A DNA stretch of 23,961 bases from Oscillibacter sp. UBA6647 (GCA_002455655.1 DKLF01000129.1:264-24224); one strand, 5' to 3'; positions 7,589 through 16,089 are shown, counted from the stretch's first letter. The notes: generated by a model from the sequence alone, not told the origin. Numbers and translations: made by a program.

Positions 7589-9616
7589 TTAGGCGCGGGG
7601 TTCCTCCATCTGGATACTCACGCGGTCCCCGTCTGCCAGCACGCGCATAAATGCGCTGCTCTCTCCGTTGACTCGCAGTGTCACAGGTCGATCCAGATGC
7701 TCAAAATCAAGACCCGCATGCTCCAGCAAATCCATTAAATAGTAGGGCGCGTTCTTCGGTTTAGCCGGAAGCTTCAGCGGGGCTCCGTTTAGAAAAAACA
7801 GGCGGGGAGGAAGCAATTCCTCAAAAGGCTTGGGGGTAGGCACATGCTCTGCCTCCGGCTTCTTGGCGGAAGTAACCGCTGCTGGGGAACTATCCGCTGA
7901 GCCGTCGGCAGGCAGGCTTTCCTGGGCCGAAGAAACCGGAGAAGGGGCCGCGGAAGCGTCCTCGCCCACGGCGTGAGAAGAAATCGCTTCCGTGCCTGTC
8001 ACTTCTGATCCCGTCGCCTTTACGGGAACGATGGCGTTGGTGACCACGGCGTCTCCCGGACGGAGCTCATAGTCGGGGCCCACGGGCGCTCCGTTCACAA
8101 GGCAAACGGCTGCGGCGGCCTCGCCACCCAGCGCCTCGGCAATGGTTCGTCGACCCGGTTTTCCGGAGCGGGCGGGGGTAAATTCAATAGAGTCCGCCGC
8201 CTGAATCACTGTGGAGGGCGGAAGCTCCGTTCCGTTGATGCGCAAAGAAGACGGCTCCGCAAGCTCGCCCCGGTACAGGGTCCGCTGGCTGTCAATGGTA
8301 ACGGAGAGAGAGGAACCGGTCCGGCCAATCAGGTCGGCGTAGTTGTAGCCGTTCATCTGCAAAACGTCCAGCGCGGTTAAAGCGCCGCTGCGGAAAAGCT
8401 TGGCAGGATGACCGTTGAGAGAAACGCGGTAGCTGTCTGAAATCAAGCCCAAGCCAGCGGAGACAGCGATGCCCAAAGGCGTGGTATATTCCGGGTCGTT
8501 CAATTCTTCGGTGTCGGAAAAGGCGCTCATTTTAAAGTTGGACCCGGCCACGCTTACCCGCCGGGGATCCATCTCCAGTGCGGAGGCCACTGCCTGAGGC
8601 AGTCCCTCCAGCTTGCTGCCGCCGCCCGCCAGAAATACCGCCGAGGGCGCGCCGCCGTTAATTTCCCGGATGCGGCGGGCCAGCTCGTCCGCAAGCTGTC
8701 CCTCAGCCGGGATAATCACCTCTTTCACAGCAGAGGCGGGAAGCTCCTGCTCCAAACCTAAAATGTCGGTAAAGCGCAGAGTTTCCCGACGGGCCGCTTC
8801 CGCTTTCAGGCGCTCCGCTGTGGAAAAGTCGGTGAGAAAGGCGCGCATAATGGCTTCAGTAATCTCGTCGCCCGCCACGGTGGCCATGGTATAGCCCACC
8901 ACGCTGCCGTCCCGGCAGGCGGCAATGTCCGAGGTACCCGCACCGATGTCCGCCATCACCAGATTCAAAAGCCGCAGCTCCGGCGGAATGGCGGCGTTAA
9001 TGGCGGCAATGGGCTCCAGCGTCAGGCTGACCACCTCCAGGCCCGCCGTCTGCATGGCGGAATACAGGCTGTCCACCACCTCGGAGGGCAGGAAGGTTGC
9101 CACTACTTCACATTCCAGCTTTTGCCCGTTGTGGCCTTTCAGGATGGAAAGGGGATAGCTGTCCACAAGATACTGGGAGACGGTGTATCCCACCAGATAA
9201 AACCGACCCAGCCGCTGGCCGTTCTTGTTCAGGTTGGACTCGGCAGCGGAAACGGCCCCCGCCTCGAGCTGACCGATGAGGTCTTCTCCGATGCGGCGAA
9301 CCTCCGGCAGCTCCAGCTCAAAGTGGCCCGCCTCTGTGTGCAAAGCCCGTCCGGCAGCGGCGATGCACACCCGCGTCAGCTTGCAGTCCAGCCGGGCTTC
9401 CAGCCGGGCAGTCACCTCGGCGGCAACCTTTCCCACCTGAGCAATGTCTTCTATTTGGCCGTCCATCATGGCGCGCTTGCTGTGTTCCAGCTTTTCCACG
9501 GCCAGAATGTGCACCCGCTCGCCCTCTGCGCGGCCTGCCATGCCGATGATGCTTCTGGTGCCGATGTCCAGCGCGAAAATCATGTCCCGACTCTGCTGCT
9601 CGCGTACTTTTTCCAC
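7589..9616 (-). CDS. FtsA-like actin-fold ATPase with beta-grasp-like C-terminal extension
   Basis: An actin/HSP70-superfamily protein. Phosphate-1 loop DIGTRSI is at residues 17-23, phosphate-2 MADIGAGTSDIA at 221-232 and the adenosine motif LAGGGSKLEGL at 329-339. An SHS2-like insertion (about 85-170) marks the FtsA/PilM branch. True FtsA is about 420 residues; this one has 675. After residue 395 come three stretches of the form (V/L)NG...GD.V, suggesting beta-grasp or SLBB-like modules, and a disordered Ser/Ala/Pro-rich linker (about 535-600). No C-terminal FtsA membrane helix is obvious. The start is GTG, nine bases after AGGAG. No ftsZ is adjacent. It is probably a second FtsA-like protein, not the main division FtsA. 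Its role is unknown. Confidence 0.85.
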   Translation of the reverse strand: MEKVREQQSRDMIFALDIGTRSIIGMAGRAEGERVHILAVEKLEHSKRAMMDGQIEDIAQVGKVAAEVTARLEARLDCKLTRVCIAAAGRALHTEAGHFELELPEVRRIGEDLIGQLEAGAVSAAESNLNKNGQRLGRFYLVGYTVSQYLVDSYPLSILKGHNGQKLECEVVATFLPSEVVDSLYSAMQTAGLEVVSLTLEPIAAINAAIPPELRLLNLVMADIGAGTSDIAACRDGSVVGYTMATVAGDEITEAIMRAFLTDFSTAERLKAEAARRETLRFTDILGLEQELPASAVKEVIIPAEGQLADELARRIREINGGAPSAVFLAGGGSKLEGLPQAVASALEMDPRRVSVAGSNFKMSAFSDTEELNDPEYTTPLGIAVSAGLGLISDSYRVSLNGHPAKLFRSGALTALDVLQMNGYNYADLIGRTGSSLSVTIDSQRTLYRGELAEPSSLRINGTELPPSTVIQAADSIEFTPARSGKPGRRTIAEALGGEAAAAVCLVNGAPVGPDYELRPGDAVVTNAIVPVKATGSEVTGTEAISSHAVGEDASAAPSPVSSAQESLPADGSADSSPAAVTSAKKPEAEHVPTPKPFEELLPPRLFFLNGAPLKLPAKPKNAPYYLMDLLEHAGLDFEHLDRPVTLRVNGESSAFMRVLADGDRVSIQMEEPRA

Positions 9617-9685
9617 GGTGGCTCACTCCTCTGCGCTCGCAGGCGCATAAAAATACGTGCGCCCGGTATATTTTGTATTGTGTCC

Positions 9686-9705
9686 GGCGGGAAATGGCTC
9701 CCGCC
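9686..9705. other. Stem-loop between FtsE-like and FtsA-like genes
   Basis: GGCGGGA (9686-9692) and TCCCGCC (9699-9705) form a 7-bp stem with a 6-base loop in the 116-base gap after the FtsE-like gene. No T-tract follows on the minus strand. It may therefore be an mRNA processing or stability structure, not a full terminator. Confidence 0.45.
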
Positions 9706-9732
9706 GCCCTTTGCCATTCGACCCACGGCAGT

Positions 9733-10467
9733 TCAACGCTTTTTCGTGTATTTTGGCTTTCGCGCCCGGATTTCACCGTATCGTCCTCCGGACATATCGC
9801 CGGCAATCGTTCCGTCCACCAGCGTCACCACCCGGCGGTGCATCACGTTGACGATGGTGCTGGCATGGGTGGCCATGATAACGGTAGTGCCCAGCCGGTT
9901 CAGCTCAGAGAGTACATGCATCAAATCCCAGATGTTGTCGGCATCCAGATTGGCGGTCAGCTCATCCAGCACCAACACCGGCGGACTGTTGATCAGCGCC
10001 CGGGCCAGCTCCACCCGCCGGGCCTGCCCGATGGAAAGCTCTCCCGGATACTTTCCGCCAAGGCCGCCAAGTCCCACGATGCCCAACGCCTTTTCCGTCC
10101 GCTCACGCAGCTTTTTCTCCCGGGTCAGTCCGCTCACACGGGCCACCATGGCAAGATTCTCATAAATCGTGCGCCGCCGCATTAGGTGTGACTCCTGCGC
10201 CACATATCCAAAGCTTCTGCGTACCCTTGCCGAGGGAAACAGCGGCAGCGGGGCCACATTCAGCCCGTCCAGCAGCACCTGTCCCTCATCCGCGCGGATT
10301 TGACCGGCAATCAGTTGCAGCAGGGTGCTTTTTCCCGCGCCGCTGCTGCCAACAACGAACACGAATTCCCCCTGCCGGACAATGAGATTGATGTCGCTGA
10401 CAGCCTCAATCAATCCGTGCTCGCCGCGATAGCGCTTGGTTGCGTTTTTTAGTTCGACTGTCGGCAT
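9733..10467 (-). CDS. FtsE-like ABC ATPase, divergent, without FtsX
   Basis: An ABC ATPase whose C-terminal half follows FtsE closely (GTTVIMATHASTIVN..., then RRVVTLVDG). FtsE normally pairs with FtsX to switch on cell-wall hydrolases at division. Walker A is GSSGAGKST (40-48), Q-loop Q91, Walker B VLVLDE (164-169) and H-loop H201. Two family motifs differ: the signature is LSIGQ in place of LSGGE, and Walker B continues ELTANLD in place of EPTGNLD. The ATG at 10467 follows GGAGAG; an upstream in-frame start would add 17 Arg-rich residues without support. No FtsX-type permease is adjacent. The next gene in the same direction is FtsA-like. An ordinary ABC export ATPase is the alternative. Confidence 0.82.
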   Translation of the reverse strand: MPTVELKNATKRYRGEHGLIEAVSDINLIVRQGEFVFVVGSSGAGKSTLLQLIAGQIRADEGQVLLDGLNVAPLPLFPSARVRRSFGYVAQESHLMRRRTIYENLAMVARVSGLTREKKLRERTEKALGIVGLGGLGGKYPGELSIGQARRVELARALINSPPVLVLDELTANLDADNIWDLMHVLSELNRLGTTVIMATHASTIVNVMHRRVVTLVDGTIAGDMSGGRYGEIRARKPKYTKKR

Positions 10468-10485
10468 CAGGCCTGCTCTCCATCT

Positions 10486-10504
10486 CCGCCGCGTTTTGCG
10501 GCGG
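10486..10504. other. GC hairpin in the ftsE-like leader
   Basis: CCGCCGC (10486-10492) and GCGGCGG (10498-10504) form a perfect 7-bp stem with a 5-base loop, about 20 bases upstream of the FtsE-like start codon. It would lie in that gene's 5' untranslated region. Confidence 0.4.
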
Positions 10505-10511
10505 CAACATC

Positions 10512-10540
10512 TATACATTTTTAACGGGTTCTGTTATAAT
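10512..10540 (+). promoter_or_regulatory. Candidate sigma-A promoter for the C39 peptidase gene
   Basis: TATACA (10512-10517), a 17-base spacer and a perfect TATAAT (10535-10540) face right. The start codon is about 155 bases downstream, so a long leader is implied. Confidence 0.5.
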
Positions 10541-10696
10541 CTTACTGAAATCCAAAGAAATTTGCGATGGAGCGGGTTCTACCCGTAACATCCTCGACAA
10601 AAAATTCCTATTTTCGCGTTTATTTGTACTTTATCATAAAACGCAACATATGAAAAGACCTAAATGATACAAAAATTTGGAAGGGGGCGGCGGTCG

Positions 10697-11599
10697 GTGA
10701 AGCGCGGCTCTCGCTTAAAAAAACTGCTTGCCGTCTCTGTGCTTGCCATCGTGTGCATCGGGACGGCGGAGCTGGCCGTGTGCCGGGTGGCGGACCCGGT
10801 GCTGTACGAGCGGATCATGGCCCCTGTGCGGCGGACAGCCTCCTCCGCGTGGGCCATGGCGTCCGATGGCGCCCGGACGGTATACAGGGCGGCGTCCGAC
10901 GGCGCTTCCATCGTGTGGGACAAAGCGGCCTCCGCTGTCACTGGAGCGCTGCGCAAGGACGGGGAGGAACTGGAAAGCCAGGCGGTTCTGGAGCCGGACG
11001 AGGAGCCGGTCCCCTTGGCGGACCCTACTGTTACCGCGCTGGAGCAGAGAGAGACGGGCGAGGTTCTCACCGGCGGAAACCGGGAGGTTTTTTATTACAA
11101 TCAGACTGACGAGACTTGGGCGGATCAGCCCTATGGGCGGGATACGCTGGGCAAGTATGGCTGTGGGCCAACCTGCCTGTCCATGGCTGTTTCCAGCCTG
11201 ACGGACCGGGCGGTGAACCCCGGGGAGATGGCACAGTGGGCTGCTGAAAACGGGCATTGGGCGCGGCGCAGCGGGTCCTATCTCTCCATTGTAAATGGTG
11301 TGGCTGCGGCCTACGGGCTGGAGGTGGAGTCCCTGCCGGACTGCGATGCGGAGCGATTGCGGCTGGAGCTGGCCGCGGGGAAGATGGCCGTGGCCTTGAT
11401 GACCAAGGGCCATTTCACCAACGGTGGGCATTTCATCCTCCTGCGCGGGGCCACGCTGGACGGCGGCATTCTGGTGGCGGACCCCAGCAGCCGGGAGAGA
11501 AGCCTCGCCGTGTGGGACCCGCAGGTGATTTTGGATGAGCTGTCCAAAAGCCGGAGCAGCGGCGCGCCGCTGTGGCTTTTATCTCCGGCGGGTTCATAA
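10697..11599 (+). CDS. Membrane-anchored C39-like cysteine peptidase
   Basis: A peptidase_C39_2-type papain-like protein. From the GTG chosen here (300 residues) it has a basic start and one transmembrane helix (about residues 8-30). A spacer rich in Ala/Ser and acidic residues runs to about 125, then the catalytic domain. The oxyanion Gln is likely in YYNQTDETW. The nucleophile is Cys156 in YGCGPTC, the base His245 in GGHFILL, and Asp262 in VADPSS is the third residue. GTG 10697 follows GGAAGGGGG nine bases upstream; the alternative ATG at 10664 adds 11 residues but lacks a ribosome site. The anchor and spacer put the enzyme outside the membrane. Its substrate is unknown. It is divergent from ftsE-like. 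Confidence 0.85.
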   Translation: MKRGSRLKKLLAVSVLAIVCIGTAELAVCRVADPVLYERIMAPVRRTASSAWAMASDGARTVYRAASDGASIVWDKAASAVTGALRKDGEELESQAVLEPDEEPVPLADPTVTALEQRETGEVLTGGNREVFYYNQTDETWADQPYGRDTLGKYGCGPTCLSMAVSSLTDRAVNPGEMAQWAAENGHWARRSGSYLSIVNGVAAAYGLEVESLPDCDAERLRLELAAGKMAVALMTKGHFTNGGHFILLRGATLDGGILVADPSSRERSLAVWDPQVILDELSKSRSSGAPLWLLSPAGS

Positions 11600-11619
11600 G
11601 TAAACAAAAAAAGAAAACA

Positions 11620-11665
11620 GGCGGAGGGACCGCCCCGGTTGGGGGCGCTCCCTCCGCCGCTTCTC
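11620..11665. terminator. Bidirectional terminator between convergent genes
   Basis: GGCGGAGGGA (11620-11629) pairs with TCCCTCCGCC (11649-11658), and an inner GCCCC/GGGGC stem extends it. The minus-strand side is followed by a T-rich tract including seven Ts, the plus side by TCTATTTT. It ends the leftward fliDST operon and probably the rightward peptidase gene as well. Confidence 0.85.
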
Positions 11666-11681
11666 TATTTTAGGATGCGTC

Positions 11682-12086
11682 TCAGCGTTTGCGGTAAAAC
11701 GATTTGTCCCGGCAGAGCTTTTCGTTTACGTGACGGTCCAGCTCGGCAAGCTGCTCAAGCGCACGGCGGTTTTGGGCAATTTGATCAGCAACCTCCCGCT
11801 CCGCCTCACTGTGGGGTGGGTCGTTTTGCTTCACCAGCCGGTCAAAAGCGGCCTCGTCCTCGCCGCTTAAGTCGCAGCGTTTCAATTCCAGCGCGGCGTT
11901 CAACTCCTGCAATTCAAGCAGGGGCCGATGCCGGCTTGTCAGCAGCAACCGCACGGAAACCTGATCTTCCCGGTCCACGGCTTCCGCCAGCTCCCGGGTG
12001 ATGCCAATCACCTCGCCCAGCTTGCGGAAAATGCTTCGCTCCAGCACAAGCAGCCCCGGCAGGGACCTTTCCCACAGCTCACTCAT
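11682..12086 (-). CDS. FliT-like flagellar chaperone candidate
   Basis: The 134-residue protein is almost wholly alpha-helical and charged, with no clear family motif. Its position as third gene after fliD and fliS matches fliT, whose product chaperones the cap protein FliD. Its ATG overlaps the fliS stop (ATGA), implying translational coupling. The name rests on gene order, size and helical composition, not on sequence identity. An FlgN-like role is equally possible. Confidence 0.7.
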   Translation of the reverse strand: MSELWERSLPGLLVLERSIFRKLGEVIGITRELAEAVDREDQVSVRLLLTSRHRPLLELQELNAALELKRCDLSGEDEAAFDRLVKQNDPPHSEAEREVADQIAQNRRALEQLAELDRHVNEKLCRDKSFYRKR

Positions 12087-12457
12087 CGTTCCGGCGCGTC
12101 CTTTTCCGCCGCGCGGAAGGTGTCCCGCAGGTCGCCTACCATGGTGAGAAGCTGCTTTAGCTCCGCCTGGTTCCGTCCGGCCTTGACGCGGCTGAAATCA
12201 TAACAGAAAAAGTCGTACAGCCGGTGCAGTTCCCGACTGATGGGATACTGATTGTCCAGCGTGTTGTCCAAATAGTGCAGAATATCCAAGCACCGATCCA
12301 CCGACGCCTCAAACAGCGGATAATCCGCCTGCCCCAGCGCAATGTCCGCCCGTGCCGCGCGCTTTACCAGCTCATCATATAAAACAATCAGCAGTTCTCC
12401 CGGGGTCATGGTGCTGACGGACTGCTGCTTGTACTGCTGATACCCCTGTGCTTCCAT
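12083..12457 (-). CDS. fliS: Flagellar secretion chaperone FliS
   Basis: FliS binds the disordered C-terminus of flagellin in the cytoplasm, preventing early polymerisation and delivering it for export. The 124 residues start MEAQGYQQYKQQSV and have the characteristic MTPGELLIVLYDELVKRA segment at about 17-34. The later SRELHRLYDFFCYD segment is also typical. The length matches the family. It lies 48 bases after fliD and overlaps the next gene by four bases. The flagellin it would serve is at the left end of the window. Confidence 0.96.
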   Translation of the reverse strand: MEAQGYQQYKQQSVSTMTPGELLIVLYDELVKRAARADIALGQADYPLFEASVDRCLDILHYLDNTLDNQYPISRELHRLYDFFCYDFSRVKAGRNQAELKQLLTMVGDLRDTFRAAEKDAPER

Positions 12458-12505
12458 GCGTGTTCCTCCGTTTTTGGTCGCGGTTTTGCCGCGGGTTTAC
12501 TTGTC

Positions 12506-15121
12506 TCAGCCGCCCAACATGCTTGAAATCATGGAGCTTTGAGAGTTCATGGAGCTGGTCAGCGTTTCCAGCCGGGTGAACATTCTGGTATAGTAATCCA
12601 CCTGATCGGAAAGCTTGTCCTGCCACCTTGTGATCTGATCGTCGTACTCGTCAATCTGATCCTGCAAGGTATTTGACAGGATCGACAAAGGAGAATAAAC
12701 GGAACCCGCCTTCTGCACCAGAATGCCCTTTGTTGCACCGGTGGTGGAGGAGTAGTCGGAGATTATTTTGCTGACGTTGACCATCAGTCCGCCGCTTCCA
12801 GTGGTGGAGGTAAACGCGTCCCGTACGCTGTCGGGGTCGGTGGACAGTGCATCGCGCAGCGCGTCCTCGTCCACCTGAAGGGTGGTGACGCCGTCGGAGT
12901 AGGTGGTGGAGATGCCCATTGCGGAAAGCGTACTTCCGGCAGCGCCGCTGGGGGAGATGGCGGAAAGAAGCTTGCTGTAAAAGCTGGTAAGGTCGCTGTC
13001 ACCGAACAGAATGCCCTGCTTTGCCTTCTCCTCATATTTCTCTATGGCGGAGTCCGTCATGCCGCTCTTGTCGTCGTCGGTAAGAGGATCATAGCGGCTT
13101 TTGTCGCTCTTGTAGTTGGGAAGCGTGGAGTGGGCGTCCCGCACCGACTTCAAAATTTCGTTCAGCTCGTCCACCATGCCGGTGATGGTGTCCACCAGCG
13201 TGTCCGTGTCTGAGACGGAGGTGAACGTAACTGCTTCGGGGCTGTCCAGCAGCGAGCCGAGAACCGTGTTTCCGTCGGCGTCCACCGTGTCGGCGGAATA
13301 GGTTCCAAATGCTCCCTTTAAGGTGACGGACAGGCCGTCTACGCTGAAGGTATTGTCCGAGCGGGTAATGGAGCCCATATCCACGCCGTTGACCTCCATG
13401 CTGAACACGGCGTCCTGCCCCGCGGTATAGCTGGCGTCGGTAAGAGATGTAACGGGCTTGCCCTGAGCGTCGACTCCCACGGAGCCGAACAGGAGCGCGC
13501 CCAGATTGGTTTTCGTGCTGCCATTTTCATCCGTAATGTTCTCGTTGATTATGATTTGGCTGGCTGCGCCGGTTTCTCTGGAGGCAAGCTGAATCTGGTT
13601 GGTGGTTTTGGAAAAGCTGGCGCTCAGGCCTACCGACTCGGAGTTGATGGCGGAAATTACAGAGTCCAGGGCAGAATCCCGGGTAAAAGTCAGCTTCTTT
13701 CCGCTGATTTCCAGCTCATAGCCGTAGAGCTGCTTGCCGTCGGATCCCAGACGGTAGCCGTTCTCGTCGGTTTTGTTGCCGTCGGAGTCCACGTAAGTAC
13801 CGTCGGATTTTTTAGTAATCTTGTCAAGGTCGGAGCGAAGTACCGTTCCCTCAATGCCCCCCAACGTTTCCGGGTCACTGTCCGTTGCGGATTTCAGCTC
13901 CAGCAGTGAGCCGAGGGTTTTTCCGGTGTCCAGATAGCTGGAGGTAAAGCTGCCGGAAAGGCCAAGAGTTTTGCCAACGTCGGAAGTGGCGGAAATGGTG
14001 ATGGTAGAGCCCTTTTGTCCCGTGAATTGCAGCTTGTCGCCATTCAGCTCCACCTTCACGTTCGTGCCGAACGCATCCTTCACGGCGCTTTGCAGGCCGG
14101 TTACAAAGTCCTTGGTCAGCTGTTCCTTCTCCGCCGTGGTCGCGGTGGTCAAATCCAATTCATCCGGATTGTATGTGGGGAGCGTGATGGTTTTGGTTTT
14201 GCCGTCCACCGACATGGAAATCGTCTTTCCAGAGAGGTATTTGCCCGTGGTGCCGCTTTTGTCCACCAGATCAATCAGATCCCCGTCCGTTGAGGGGATG
14301 GTGAGGAAGGATTCCTTTTTGCTCGTGTCAATATTCAGGGTTTCCTTCAGCTTGCCGGTGGCGCCGGTCACGGTGACGGTGTTTCCGGCACCCTGATTGT
14401 CGACAAAGTTCACTTTCCCGTCGTCGCCCAGCGAGGCCTTCACCATGGTCAGGGCGGGCACGCTCTCGCCCGTGGAATCCGTCACCGTGGTGGAGGCCAG
14501 TTTCACGTTGATGGCCCGCACAAAGTCATCCGCCGAGGAATACGTCTCCAAATCGCCGAAGCTCAAGTCGATGGAGCGGCTGCTGCCGTAGCTCAGGGTC
14601 AGCGTGCCGCTGACCTTGCTCAAATCCATCTGCTGGGACAGGTCCAGATCGCTTCCGATGATGGTGGCGATGCCGTCCTTGCCGGTGATGCCGAGATTGC
14701 TGAATAAATCCGCGGCGGAAGCGCTGTATGTAGACTTGGAGGCAAGCTGCTTCACGCCCGAAATCTGCACGTCGCTGGAGGTTTTGCCGGAGGCGGAAAC
14801 CTTGGACGCGTTGGCTCCGTTGGTGGAGGTTATCACCGATTTGTTAAAGTAGCTGGGGCTGAGCAGGTTTGTGGACGAGTTGTAGGAGGTGTATTTCTGG
14901 GCGAATTTAATCATGGGGCTGGAAATCTCGCGGATAGCCTCCTGCTGCCACGTCAGCTTGGTCTGCTTTTGCTGAAGAGAGGAAATTTTAAGATTATAGC
15001 CACTGACGGCGTTTTCAATCATCGACTCCGTATCCATTCCCGTGGCGAGGCCGGACAAAACGTTCCGATTGCCGTAGATGCTGCTGGAATTGCTGCTGGT
15101 GACTCCGCTGACGGACGCCAT
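12506..15121 (-). CDS. fliD: Flagellar cap protein FliD, unusually long
   Basis: FliD forms the cap at the filament tip under which flagellin folds. The N-terminus has the family segment ATGMDTESMIE near residue 26 and a helical D0 region. The C-terminal 120 residues contain the helical DQIDEYDDQITRWQDKL block and end NSQSSMISSMLGG, both typical. At 871 residues it is far longer than the usual 450-500, with a large Thr/Ser/Asp-rich central region. That region includes Asp-Gly-rich DSDGNKTDENG (about residues 440-450), which may form surface-exposed domains or bind calcium. AAGGAG precedes the ATG. It is first gene of the fliD-fliS-fliT-like operon. Confidence 0.94.
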   Translation of the reverse strand: MASVSGVTSSNSSSIYGNRNVLSGLATGMDTESMIENAVSGYNLKISSLQQKQTKLTWQQEAIREISSPMIKFAQKYTSYNSSTNLLSPSYFNKSVITSTNGANASKVSASGKTSSDVQISGVKQLASKSTYSASAADLFSNLGITGKDGIATIIGSDLDLSQQMDLSKVSGTLTLSYGSSRSIDLSFGDLETYSSADDFVRAINVKLASTTVTDSTGESVPALTMVKASLGDDGKVNFVDNQGAGNTVTVTGATGKLKETLNIDTSKKESFLTIPSTDGDLIDLVDKSGTTGKYLSGKTISMSVDGKTKTITLPTYNPDELDLTTATTAEKEQLTKDFVTGLQSAVKDAFGTNVKVELNGDKLQFTGQKGSTITISATSDVGKTLGLSGSFTSSYLDTGKTLGSLLELKSATDSDPETLGGIEGTVLRSDLDKITKKSDGTYVDSDGNKTDENGYRLGSDGKQLYGYELEISGKKLTFTRDSALDSVISAINSESVGLSASFSKTTNQIQLASRETGAASQIIINENITDENGSTKTNLGALLFGSVGVDAQGKPVTSLTDASYTAGQDAVFSMEVNGVDMGSITRSDNTFSVDGLSVTLKGAFGTYSADTVDADGNTVLGSLLDSPEAVTFTSVSDTDTLVDTITGMVDELNEILKSVRDAHSTLPNYKSDKSRYDPLTDDDKSGMTDSAIEKYEEKAKQGILFGDSDLTSFYSKLLSAISPSGAAGSTLSAMGISTTYSDGVTTLQVDEDALRDALSTDPDSVRDAFTSTTGSGGLMVNVSKIISDYSSTTGATKGILVQKAGSVYSPLSILSNTLQDQIDEYDDQITRWQDKLSDQVDYYTRMFTRLETLTSSMNSQSSMISSMLGG

Positions 15122-15212
15122 ACTGATCCGCTCCTTCCTGATCCGAGCCTGCGCGGGGCCTCCCCCGGGGCTGCGGTTATAAAAGAAAATTTAATTCTAT
15201 CTCTATACTTTT

Positions 15213-15239
15213 CTATCGACATATAGTATAGTAAAGTTA
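15213..15239 (-). promoter_or_regulatory. Candidate sigma-D (sigma-28) promoter for fliDST
   Basis: On the minus strand TAAC (15236-15239) is followed after exactly 15 bases by GTCGATAG (15213-15220), against the TAAA-N15-GCCGATAA consensus (3 of 4 and 6 of 8 matches). It lies about 95 bases before the fliD start, as expected for a late flagellar gene. Confidence 0.5.
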
Positions 15240-15281
15240 AGAGTTTCGACAAAGTTTTTTAATCAAATGGGAGGTTTCGGT

Positions 15282-16061
15282 TTGGCAACAATCATGACGG
15301 TCACAAATCAGAAGGGCGGCGTGGGAAAGACCACCACTGCCGCCGCGCTGCTGTATGCGCTGTATGAGCGCGGACAGCGCGTTCTTGGCGTGGACCTGGA
15401 TCCGCAGGGCAGTTTGAGCTTCAGCCTCGGACTGGATACGGAAAACTGCGCCACGGTCTACGATTTGTTTAAAGACCGGGTTACGGTGGACGAGGCCATC
15501 ACCAATTCCCGCGGAATCGACCTGCTTCCGGCCAATATTCTTTTGTCCGCGGCGGAGCTGGAATTTAACCGCACCGGGCGCGAGTTTATGCTGCGCAATA
15601 AGCTGATGGGCGTGGCAGAGAGGTATGACTATGTCATTATCGACACGCCGCCCGCGCTGAACGTGCTGACCGTGAACGCATATGTGGCTTCGGACACGCT
15701 GGTGATTCCCATGGTGCCGGAAATCCTGAGCCTTCTGGGTGTGGCCCAGATCAAGGAAACCATTGACACTGTGCAGAGTTGTTACAACCCCAAGCTTAGA
15801 GTTTTGGGGATTCTGCTGAATAAATACAACGCCCGCCTGACTCTGAACCGAGAGGTCAGCGAGATGGCCGACCAGATTGCCAAGCAGTTAAAAACCAGCG
15901 TATTTAAATCTGTAATTCGCTCCAGTATCGCAGTGGCGGAGGCTCCCGCCCACGGCGAAAGTGTTCTCAGTTACGCGCCCAATTCAAAGCCCGCCGACGA
16001 TTTCCAGCATCTCACCTCGGAAATTACTTCTTTGCTGCAAGAGCGGCAAGGGACTCGGTGA
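15282..16061 (+). CDS. ParA/Soj-type ATPase without ParB
   Basis: A deviant Walker ATPase of the ParA/MinD group that positions cargo by ATP-driven dimerisation. The deviant Walker A KGGVGKTT is at residues 11-18, Walker A' VDLDPQG at 37-43 and Walker B YVIIDTPP at 117-124. I chose the TTG at 15282 because GGGAGGT at 15269-15275 sits seven bases upstream, giving the standard MATIMTVTNQKGG start. An ATG at 15267 would place that ribosome site inside the gene. The 259-residue length is normal for Soj. No parB or centromere site is seen. The next gene, 28 bases on, encodes a ComFB-domain protein, and the flagellar cap operon is divergent. This suggests a cargo other than the chromosome origin. 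Confidence 0.9.
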   Translation: MATIMTVTNQKGGVGKTTTAAALLYALYERGQRVLGVDLDPQGSLSFSLGLDTENCATVYDLFKDRVTVDEAITNSRGIDLLPANILLSAAELEFNRTGREFMLRNKLMGVAERYDYVIIDTPPALNVLTVNAYVASDTLVIPMVPEILSLLGVAQIKETIDTVQSCYNPKLRVLGILLNKYNARLTLNREVSEMADQIAKQLKTSVFKSVIRSSIAVAEAPAHGESVLSYAPNSKPADDFQHLTSEITSLLQERQGTR

Positions 16062-16089
16062 AACGGTCTGCCAGCAGGAGGAATGCATC

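Noticed and set aside
9122..10165. Rightward 347-codon frame opposite the FtsA-like and FtsE-like genes
   Set aside because: It spans two real leftward genes and the gap between them; no domain pattern.
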